A stretch of 39,933 bases of DNA from Bacteroidaceae bacterium. Its GTDB lineage: Bacteria > Bacteroidota > Bacteroidia > Bacteroidales > Bacteroidaceae. Made by a program: the position numbers and the translations under genes. Under the pieces are notes generated by a model that saw nothing but the letters and a program-made list of their open reading frames with translations, was not told where the DNA came from and did not search any database. The stretch lies in NCBI GenBank assembly GCA_017556045.1, contig JAFZFF010000003.1, positions 1 to 39,933 of the forward strand, given 5' to 3'. Positions 34,333-39,933 of the stretch are shown in pieces (position 1 is the stretch's first letter; the number at the start of each line of letters is the position of its first letter).

Positions 34333-34827
34333 TTAGAATCGTATTGGCTCTACGTTATTACTATCAATCTTAATAAATCATAGCCTCAACTATTAGTGGC
34401 CTTGAGGCGTGTGTGCATGAAACATTTTGTTTCACGAATAAATTCTTTTCAGCAATCTCTTTGATGCGGATTCTTTTCCTCGTGGCAACCACGGATGTGA
34501 AATTTTAGGCGCTTAAAATCGCTTAAAATGAGGAAGCTTCTAGTGACTTGATCTCTTGTTGATATGGGTAAAATTAGACTTTGTCTAAAAAAGAGTGGGT
34601 CGTAAAAATACTTATAAAATATAGGTTTACATACCTTAAAACTGCATGGATTAAGGGGGATATGCTGTGTATTCTCAGTCAGTCGAACAGATGATGATGT
34701 GAAAGTGATTGTTTTTCAGAGTGTTTGATATGTGCAAGAGGGAATGCTCATGAAAAAAAACGACTCAATGCAAATGGCTGAATTTTAGCATCTTTGAAAA
34801 CAACAAATATTTGAGAAATAAAAGAGG
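34333..34827 (+). other. Gene-free structured region between the MCE gene and dnaA
   Basis: About 500 bp without a plausible gene. It contains a series of short perfect inverted repeats: GCCTCAA/TTGAGGC (34383-34408), TGAAACA/TGTTTCA (34418-34434), CGTGG/CCACG (34481-34493) and TTAGAC/GTCTAA (34574-34588). The last three have 3-nt loops. A tandem pair of CGCTTAAAAT lies at 34510-34529, followed by the palindrome GAAGCTTC (34533-34540). No clear cluster of TTATCCACA boxes is found. It may hold a replication-control site, an untranslated RNA, or the 3' end of the MCE transcript. Confidence 0.45.
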
Positions 34828-34859
34828 TTTGAAAAATAAGAATAAGTGATGTAACTTTG
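34828..34859 (+). promoter_or_regulatory. Consensus promoter of dnaA
   Basis: TTTG at 34828-34831, a 20-bp spacer, and TAACTTTG at 34852-34859 match the Bacteroidetes consensus. The leader to ATG 34897 would be about 33 bp. Confidence 0.8.
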
Positions 34860-34896
34860 CATACGTAGAAGTAAAAGATTAAAGAACAAAACAGTC

Positions 34897-36312
34897 ATGA
34901 CTGAGACGCAACTCGTAGGACTTTGGAACAAGTGTTTGCAGATTATCCATAGCAATGTGGATAGGGCTGTCTTCGATACGTGGTTTGCATGCACAAAACC
35001 AGCATCGTATGCCAATAAGGTATTGACCTTGTTTGTCCCTAGTCAATATGTGTACGAGCATATCGAGAATAACTATGTGGATTTGCTGAGCGCCGTGATC
35101 TATCGCATATTTGGCGAAGATACAGTGCTGAACTATCGTGTTCTTACTGATCGCCAGAACCAATTGGTGATGGATCAGCAATCGGAACATCAGACGAAGA
35201 AACCACATTCTGTAGGATCTGAAACAAAAGTATTGGTTGGCAATACGACTCCTCCTTCAGTCCCTGTGCCTGTACGAGATCTTGACCCGATGTTGCGTAG
35301 CAATTATAGTTTTGATAATTTTATAGAAGGGTTAAGTAATCGCTTGCCGCGTGCAGCAGCTGAAAGTATTGCACAAAAACCTGGAAAGACAGTCTTCAAT
35401 CCATTGTTTTTATATGGAGCGTCGGGTGTCGGAAAAACTCATTTGGCTAATGCTATAGGTCTGAAGGTCAAAGAGCTTTACCCCGAGAAGCGAGTGCTCT
35501 ACGTTTCTGCTCATCTCTTCAAAGTTCAGTATACTGATTCAGTACGTAAGAATACGGTTAACGACTTCATTAATTTCTACCAGAGTATTGATGTGTTGAT
35601 TATTGATGATATTCAAGAATTTGTGGGTGTTGAGAAGACACAAAATACATTCTTCCATATCTTTAATCACTTGCATCAGAATGGTAAGCAGTTGATTATG
35701 ACCTGTGATCGTCCTCCTGTGATGCTTCAGGGAATAGAGGAGAGGTTGATTACTCGTTTTAAGTGGGGACTTACAGCTGAGATTGAGCGGCCCAACTTGG
35801 ATCTTCGCCGTAGCATATTGGAAGATAAAGTTCGTCGCGAAGGTATAGCTGTGGCGCCTAGAGTTCTTGATTATGTGGCGGAGAATGTCACGGATAGCGT
35901 TAGAGAACTTGAGGGAATCTTGATTTCACTTCATGCGCATTCGGCGCTCTATGGCCGAGAGATTGACATGACTCTAGCTGAGCGCGTTATCAGTAAGGCT
36001 GTTCGTGTTATGGAAAAAGAGCTTACTGTGGATGATATTGTAAACTCTACTTGTGAGTATTATCATGTGAAAACGGATAGTGTTTTCTCATCTTCTCGCA
36101 AACGAGACATCGTGCTAGCTCGTCAAGTGTCGATGTATTTAGCTCACAAGCATTTGCCTAGTTTGTCTTTGGTACGTATCGGACAGTGCATCGGGTCGAA
36201 AGATCATTCTACAGTATTGCATGCATGTCGTACAATAGAGGATCAACTAGAAATAAATAAGATCGTAGAACAGGCCATAGATGAGATTGAGGCCAAACTT
36301 AAGACCAGATAA
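34897..36312 (+). CDS. dnaA: Chromosomal replication initiator protein DnaA
   Basis: A 471-residue AAA+ protein that binds DnaA boxes and opens the replication origin. Domain I (1-80: LWNKCLQIIHSNVDRAVFDTW) and a low-complexity linker (about 90-130) precede the AAA+ core. Walker A is GASGVGKTH (174-182) and Walker B is VLIIDDIQEF (233-242). The arginine-finger/sensor region includes ERLITRFKWGLTAEI (282-296). Domain IV carries SSSRKRDIVLARQVSMYL and the signature VRIGQCIGSKDHSTVLHACR (426-445), the helix-turn-helix that reads the box. It is full length, starts at ATG 34897 and is transcribed alone between its own promoter and a strong terminator. Two DnaA-box-like sequences lie in its first codons (see findings). 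Confidence 0.98.
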   Translation: MTETQLVGLWNKCLQIIHSNVDRAVFDTWFACTKPASYANKVLTLFVPSQYVYEHIENNYVDLLSAVIYRIFGEDTVLNYRVLTDRQNQLVMDQQSEHQTKKPHSVGSETKVLVGNTTPPSVPVPVRDLDPMLRSNYSFDNFIEGLSNRLPRAAAESIAQKPGKTVFNPLFLYGASGVGKTHLANAIGLKVKELYPEKRVLYVSAHLFKVQYTDSVRKNTVNDFINFYQSIDVLIIDDIQEFVGVEKTQNTFFHIFNHLHQNGKQLIMTCDRPPVMLQGIEERLITRFKWGLTAEIERPNLDLRRSILEDKVRREGIAVAPRVLDYVAENVTDSVRELEGILISLHAHSALYGREIDMTLAERVISKAVRVMEKELTVDDIVNSTCEYYHVKTDSVFSSSRKRDIVLARQVSMYLAHKHLPSLSLVRIGQCIGSKDHSTVLHACRTIEDQLEINKIVEQAIDEIEAKLKTR

Positions 36313-36337
36313 ACTAATTTAGTATGGATAAAGAATG

Positions 36338-36376
36338 GGTGCCTTGCGCAATGCGCAAGGCACCTGTGTTTTTTTT
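36338..36376 (+). terminator. Intrinsic terminator of dnaA
   Basis: A perfect 12-bp stem, GGTGCCTTGCGC (36338-36349) with GCGCAAGGCACC (36353-36364), has an AAT loop and is followed by TGTG and eight Ts. It lies 26 bp after the dnaA stop. Confidence 0.95.
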
Positions 36377-36407
36377 ATGATAAGTGTGTTTTATGTGTTG
36401 ATTGTTC

Positions 36408-36486
36408 TTTTGGAAAACTTTCTTCCTCTTCCTAAAATATAAATAACACATTAACAGTATTGTAAGGTTTTGTTTTGGAAAACTTT
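36408..36486 (+). promoter_or_regulatory. Paired direct repeats upstream of the ribonucleotide reductase promoter
   Basis: TTTTGGAAAACTTT occurs identically at 36408-36421 and 36473-36486, 65 bp apart. Each contains the small inverted repeat TTTT-GG-AAAA. They lie 31-96 bp upstream of the predicted -33 box, a fitting place for an activator or repressor pair. No cobalamin riboswitch or clear NrdR box is recognised in this 313-bp gap. Confidence 0.45.
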
Positions 36487-36516
36487 GTTGTTGTTATAAT
36501 TTTCATTGTTGTAAAA

Positions 36517-36548
36517 TTTGGACAATACGGAAAGGTTGTGTAATTTTG
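36517..36548 (+). promoter_or_regulatory. Consensus promoter of the class II ribonucleotide reductase gene
   Basis: TTTG at 36517-36520, a 20-bp spacer, and TAATTTTG at 36541-36548 match the Bacteroidetes consensus. The leader would be about 73 bp. Confidence 0.78.
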
Positions 36549-36625
36549 CAGAGCTTTTGTTCTTGAAGTTTCTTGCTTCTACATTTAGAACTTTCTTGAA
36601 CGGTAATTAAAACTTTAAAAATACA

Positions 36626-39184
36626 GTGGAACAGAAAACTTACACTTTCGAAGAGGCGCAGAACGCTACACTTGAATATTTTGGTGGCGATGCGCTTGCG
36701 GCTAGGGTTTGGGCCAATAAGTATGCTATGAAGGACTCTGCGGGTAATATTTATGAGCAGACTCCCAGAGATATGCATTGGCGAATAGCTAATGAGATAG
36801 CTCGTGTCGAGGCTAAGTATCCTAATGCGTTATCAGCACGTCAGTTGTTTGACTTGCTTGATCATTTCAAGTACATAGTGCCTCAGGGTAGTCCTATGAC
36901 TGGTATCGGTAACAATCATCAGATAGCTTCGCTTTCAAATTGCTTTGTTATTGGTATGGATGGTAATGCAGATTCGTATGGTGCTATTATCCGTATTGAC
37001 GAAGAGCAGGTTCAGCTAATGAAGCGTCGTGGAGGTGTAGGTCACGATCTTTCGCATATCCGTCCTAAGGGTTCGCCTGTGAAAAACTCAGCGCTGACAT
37101 CGACGGGGCTTGTTCCTTTTATGGAGCGTTACTCTAACTCTACTCGTGAAGTGGCTCAAGATGGTCGTCGTGGCGCATTGATGCTCAGTGTGTCTGTGAA
37201 GCATCCTGACTCGGAGTCTTTTATCGATGCGAAGATGACCGAGGGTAAGGTGACTGGAGCTAATGTGTCCGTAAAGATGGATGACGATTTTATGCGTGCA
37301 GCTGTTGAGGGTAAGACATATACTCAGAAATATCCTATCGATAGCAATGAACCACTATATACAAAGGAGGTAAATGCATCTGAACTTTGGAAGAAGATTG
37401 TGCACAATGCTTGGAAGAGTGCTGAGCCTGGTGTGCTTTTCTGGGATACGATCATTCGTGAGTCAGTGCCCGATTGTTATGCGGATCTTGGTTTCAAGAC
37501 GGTATCTACCAATCCTTGCGGTGAAATCCCTCTATGTCCTTACGATTCATGTCGTCTGTTGGCTTTGAATCTTTACTCCTATGTGGTAAATCCTTTTACT
37601 CCCGAGGCATACTTTGATTTTGATCTTTTCAAGAAGCATGTGGCTATTGCGCAGCGAATCATGGATGATATTATCGATCTTGAGATTGAGAAGATTGAAG
37701 CTATCATGGACAAGATCGAGAGCGATCCGGAGAGCGAGGAGGTGAAGGGTGCGGAGCGCACTTTGTGGCAGAAGATTATGGATAAGAGTTGTCTGGGACG
37801 TCGTACTGGTGTTGGTATCACTGCTGAGGGTGATATGATTGCAGCTATGGGTTTGCGCTATGGAACTGACGAGGCAACAGATTTTTCAGAGAAGGTACAT
37901 CGTACTATCGCCATCGAAGCTTATCGCTCATCTGTACAGATGGCTAAGGAACGCGGCGCTTTTAAGGTTTATGATAGCGAACGCGAAAAGAATAATCCCT
38001 TCATTAATCGTTTGAAAGACGCTGATCCAGCGCTCTATGATGAAATGAAGAAGTATGGCCGTCGTAATATCGCTTGCTTGACCATTGCTCCTACAGGAAC
38101 TGTGAGCTTGATGACGCAGACTACCTCTGGTATTGAGCCTGTATTTATGCCTGTGTATAAACGTCGTCGTAAGGTGAATCCAAACGATCCTGATGTTCGT
38201 GTTGATTTTACTGATGAAACAGGTGATGCTTTCGAGGAATTTATTGTATATCATCCCAAGTTTATGACTTGGATGGAAACCAAGGGATACGATACTACCA
38301 AACGTTATTCTCAAGAGGAGATAGATGCTATGGTGGCTGAGAGCCCCTATCATAAAGCTACAGCAAACGATATCGATTGGCTTAAGAAGGTACAGATGCA
38401 GGGGCGCATCCAGAAGTGGGTAGACCATAGTATTAGTGTGACTATCAACTTGCCTGCAGATGTAAGCGAGGAACTTGTGAATGAACTTTACGTTGAAGCC
38501 TGGAAGTGTGGTTGTAAGGGTTGTACGGTATATCGTGACGGTTCGCGTAGTGGTGTGCTTGTGTCTACAGATAATAAGAAGAAGGGTGCCGATGGTAAGC
38601 CTGTTGAGGAACCATGTACTTGCAAGCCTCCCGTAGTCGTTGAAACTCGTCCTCGTGTGCTTGAGGCTGAAGTGGTACGTTTTCAGAATAATAAGGAGAA
38701 GTGGGTGGCATTCGTTGGACTGCTTGAAGGGCGTCCCTACGAAATCTTTACAGGTTTGGCAGACGATGAAGAAGGCATCCTCCTTCCCAAGTCGGTGACC
38801 AATGGCTATATTATCAAAAATGTAGACGAGAATGGTGTGAAGCGTTACGATTTCCAGTTTAGTAACAAGCGTGGCTATAAGACTACCATTGAAGGTTTGT
38901 CTGAAAAGTTCGATAAGGAGTATTGGAACTATGCTAAGCTTATCTCTGGTGTGCTTCGTTATCGTATGCCGATCGAACAGGTGATAAAGCTTGTTAGTTC
39001 ATTGCAGCTGGATAGTGAGAGTATTAATACTTGGAAGGTCGGCGTAGAGCGTGCCTTGAAGAAATATGTGCAGGATGGTACTGCCGCTAAGGGTCAGGTG
39101 TGTCCGAATTGTGGTCAGGAGTCTCTCGTGTACCAAGAGGGTTGTCTCATTTGTACCAATTGTGGAACTAGTCGCTGTGGTTGA
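36626..39184 (+). CDS. nrdJ: Adenosylcobalamin-dependent (class II) ribonucleotide reductase
   Basis: An 852-residue enzyme that makes deoxyribonucleotides using a thiyl radical generated from vitamin B12 coenzyme, so it works with or without oxygen. Visible signatures are SLSNCFVIG (redox Cys106), STNPCGEIPL with the catalytic trio Asn296, Cys298 and Glu300, and the substrate loop IACLTIAPTGTVSLM. GCKGCTVYRDGSRSGV is typical of B12-type reductases. A C-terminal zinc-ribbon-like tail has CPNCG and CTNCGTSRCG (Cys826, 829, 843, 846). It starts with GTG at 36626 (read as Met): the sequence EQKTYTFEEA immediately after fits the family's N-terminus and no better ATG lies nearby. It is a single-gene transcript with its own promoter and terminator. 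The host must make or import cobalamin. Confidence 0.95.
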   Translation: MEQKTYTFEEAQNATLEYFGGDALAARVWANKYAMKDSAGNIYEQTPRDMHWRIANEIARVEAKYPNALSARQLFDLLDHFKYIVPQGSPMTGIGNNHQIASLSNCFVIGMDGNADSYGAIIRIDEEQVQLMKRRGGVGHDLSHIRPKGSPVKNSALTSTGLVPFMERYSNSTREVAQDGRRGALMLSVSVKHPDSESFIDAKMTEGKVTGANVSVKMDDDFMRAAVEGKTYTQKYPIDSNEPLYTKEVNASELWKKIVHNAWKSAEPGVLFWDTIIRESVPDCYADLGFKTVSTNPCGEIPLCPYDSCRLLALNLYSYVVNPFTPEAYFDFDLFKKHVAIAQRIMDDIIDLEIEKIEAIMDKIESDPESEEVKGAERTLWQKIMDKSCLGRRTGVGITAEGDMIAAMGLRYGTDEATDFSEKVHRTIAIEAYRSSVQMAKERGAFKVYDSEREKNNPFINRLKDADPALYDEMKKYGRRNIACLTIAPTGTVSLMTQTTSGIEPVFMPVYKRRRKVNPNDPDVRVDFTDETGDAFEEFIVYHPKFMTWMETKGYDTTKRYSQEEIDAMVAESPYHKATANDIDWLKKVQMQGRIQKWVDHSISVTINLPADVSEELVNELYVEAWKCGCKGCTVYRDGSRSGVLVSTDNKKKGADGKPVEEPCTCKPPVVVETRPRVLEAEVVRFQNNKEKWVAFVGLLEGRPYEIFTGLADDEEGILLPKSVTNGYIIKNVDENGVKRYDFQFSNKRGYKTTIEGLSEKFDKEYWNYAKLISGVLRYRMPIEQVIKLVSSLQLDSESINTWKVGVERALKKYVQDGTAAKGQVCPNCGQESLVYQEGCLICTNCGTSRCG

Positions 39185-39245
39185 TTGATATGGATCTAGG
39201 CTGAAAAGTTAGCGAAAGAATCTTTTTCTTTTACATACGTTGGAG

Positions 39246-39287
39246 GGAGAATTACTCATTTTTTTGAGTATTCTCCTTCTTTTTTTA
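39246..39287 (+). terminator. Terminator of the ribonucleotide reductase gene
   Basis: GGAGAATTACTCA (39246-39258) pairs with TGAGTATTCTCC (39265-39276), with a single bulged T and a T-rich loop. TTCTTTTTTT follows. It is an intrinsic terminator 62 bp after the stop. Confidence 0.88.
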
Positions 39288-39457
39288 TGTATGAGTTGAA
39301 TCGGTTTGTGCTAAAAAGTTATACGATAGGGGAGGATTGTTATGTAAAGATACAGCTATGCCCGGGATATTTTAAGTGGGAAAAAGAGGCAAAAAGTATG
39401 GTTTTTGATGATTTTTGTGGAAAAAACACTATTTTCTGTATTTTTTTTTAGGATTTG

Positions 39458-39488
39458 TTTGGTGAATCAAAAAAAAGCAGTACCTTTG
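39458..39488 (+). promoter_or_regulatory. Consensus promoter of the tRNA cluster
   Basis: TTTG at 39458-39461, a 19-bp spacer, and TACCTTTG at 39481-39488 match the Bacteroidetes consensus. A run of A/T tracts lies just upstream (39410-39450), possibly an UP-like element. The first tRNA begins about 95 bp after the predicted start. Confidence 0.78.
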
Positions 39489-39588
39489 CACTCGCAAAAC
39501 GGAAACAAACCGAATGCTCCTTGAAATATTGAACAAACAAAAAAACGTAGTTACGCAAATCTTCGAAAGGGGATAACGTAAGATTAAT

Positions 39589-39661
39589 GCGGAAATAGCT
39601 CAGTTGGTAGAGCACAACCTTGCCAAGGTTGGGGTCGCGAGTTCGAGTCTCGTTTTCCGCT
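39589..39661 (+). tRNA. tRNA-Gly (anticodon GCC)
   Basis: A 73-nt cloverleaf. The acceptor GCGGAAA pairs with TTTCCGC, followed by discriminator T. The D-arm is AGCTCAGTTGGTAGAGC. The anticodon stem CAACC/GGTTG has loop TTGCCAA, with anticodon GCC at 39622-39624. The T-arm contains GTTCGAGTC. CCA is not encoded. Confidence 0.96.
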
Positions 39662-39704
39662 CACAAGTTTGAATTTGTGTCTACAACCGAAGTGTCGGTG
39701 TAAA

Positions 39705-39785
39705 GCCCAGGTGGCGGAATGGTAGACGCGCTCGTTTCAGGTGCGAGTGTTGAGAGACGTGCAGGTTCGAGTCCTGTTCTGGGCA
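39705..39785 (+). tRNA. tRNA-Leu (anticodon CAG)
   Basis: An 81-nt class II tRNA with a long variable arm. The acceptor GCCCAG pairs with CTGGGC, followed by discriminator A. The D-arm is GGCGGAATGGTAGACGC, typical of Leu. The anticodon stem CTCGT/GCGAG has loop TTCAGGT, anticodon CAG. The T-arm is GGTTCGAGTCC. Confidence 0.95.
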
Positions 39786-39822
39786 CAAACCAAACGAGTA
39801 TTTGACTTAATGAACAGATAAT

Positions 39823-39906
39823 GGAGAGATGGCGGAATTGGTAGACGCGCTACTTTGAGGGGGTAGTGACCGTTGGGTCGTGTGAGTTCGAGTCTCATTC
39901 TCTTCA
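39823..39906 (+). tRNA. tRNA-Leu (anticodon GAG)
   Basis: An 84-nt class II tRNA. The acceptor GGAGAGA pairs with TCTCTTC (one G-U), followed by discriminator A. The D-arm is GGCGGAATTGGTAGACGC. The anticodon stem CTACT/GGTAG has loop TTGAGGG, anticodon GAG. A long variable arm precedes the T-arm GAGTTCGAGTCTC. It sits 37 nt after the previous tRNA in the same transcript. Confidence 0.95.
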
Positions 39907-39918
39907 CGAAAATTGATT

Positions 39919-39933
39919 GCGGAAATAGCTCAA
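39919..39933 (+). tRNA. Start of another tRNA, probably a second tRNA-Gly (partial)
   Basis: The last 15 bases, GCGGAAATAGCTCAA, repeat the first 14 bases of the tRNA-Gly at 39589. The anticodon lies beyond the window, so the identity is inference. Confidence 0.6.

Noticed and set aside
34333-34896. Definite call of oriC next to dnaA
   Set aside because: No cluster of DnaA boxes is seen and the origin is not always beside dnaA in Bacteroidales. Only whole-genome skew could decide.
36377-36625. Cobalamin riboswitch upstream of the B12-dependent ribonucleotide reductase
   Set aside because: The leader after the predicted start is only about 73 bp and no conserved B12-box-like sequence is visible.
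1-39933. CRISPR arrays, insertion sequences, prophage or integrase genes
   Set aside because: No regularly spaced direct repeats with unique spacers, transposase, integrase or phage structural gene was found; the repeats present are short tandem or palindromic types.

Overview
This window comes from a bacterium of the order Bacteroidales, with a Bacteroides/Prevotella-like flavour. The evidence is two SusC/SusD outer-membrane pairs, a Prevotella-style C-terminal motif on a secreted glycosidase, Bacteroidetes promoters of the TTTG-N19/20-TAnnTTTG type, A/T-rich gene leaders without Shine-Dalgarno sequences, and a conventional Bacteroidales DnaA. The genus cannot be fixed from sequence alone.

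Left arm (1-5874), all on the minus strand. A four-gene cluster runs leftward: a periplasmic TPR-like protein of unknown function, an ECF sigma factor, a short single-pass membrane protein that is probably its anti-sigma factor, and the N-terminus of a lipoprotein resembling the front end of TlpA-type disulfide reductases. Next to it is a G+C-rich pair that overlaps by ATGA: an ATP-grasp-like protein and a secreted GH27 alpha-galactosidase. This pair carries dispersed repeats. A heptamer array and a palindromic element sit at the galactosidase stop codon. A second heptamer array and a 57-bp repeat are built in frame into the ATP-grasp gene.

Middle (5984-14724), plus strand. An AAA_14-type ATPase with an altered Walker B box is followed by pyruvate:ferredoxin oxidoreductase, a key enzyme of anaerobic central metabolism, and a two-helix membrane protein, ending in a strong terminator. 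A consensus promoter then drives a DUF6057-like membrane protein and a PD40-propeller lipoprotein with a CxxCH haem-binding motif.

Core (14785-32150). One consensus promoter and one terminator bracket a seven-gene, roughly 17-kb operon: FAS1 lipoprotein, SusC, SusD, FAS1 lipoprotein, FAS1 lipoprotein, SusC, SusD. Gaps are 11-30 bp. No glycosidase, protease or dedicated regulator is present, so this is not an ordinary polysaccharide utilization locus. It looks like two TonB-dependent uptake or adhesion machines whose accessory surface lipoproteins are fasciclin-domain proteins. It is the most interesting system in the window.

Right arm (32213-39933), plus strand, housekeeping. A cell-wall amidase, an MCE/MlaD lipid-transport protein, a structured gene-free region, dnaA, and an adenosylcobalamin-dependent (class II) ribonucleotide reductase are followed by a tRNA cluster: Gly-GCC, Leu-CAG, Leu-GAG and the start of another Gly-like tRNA cut by the window edge.
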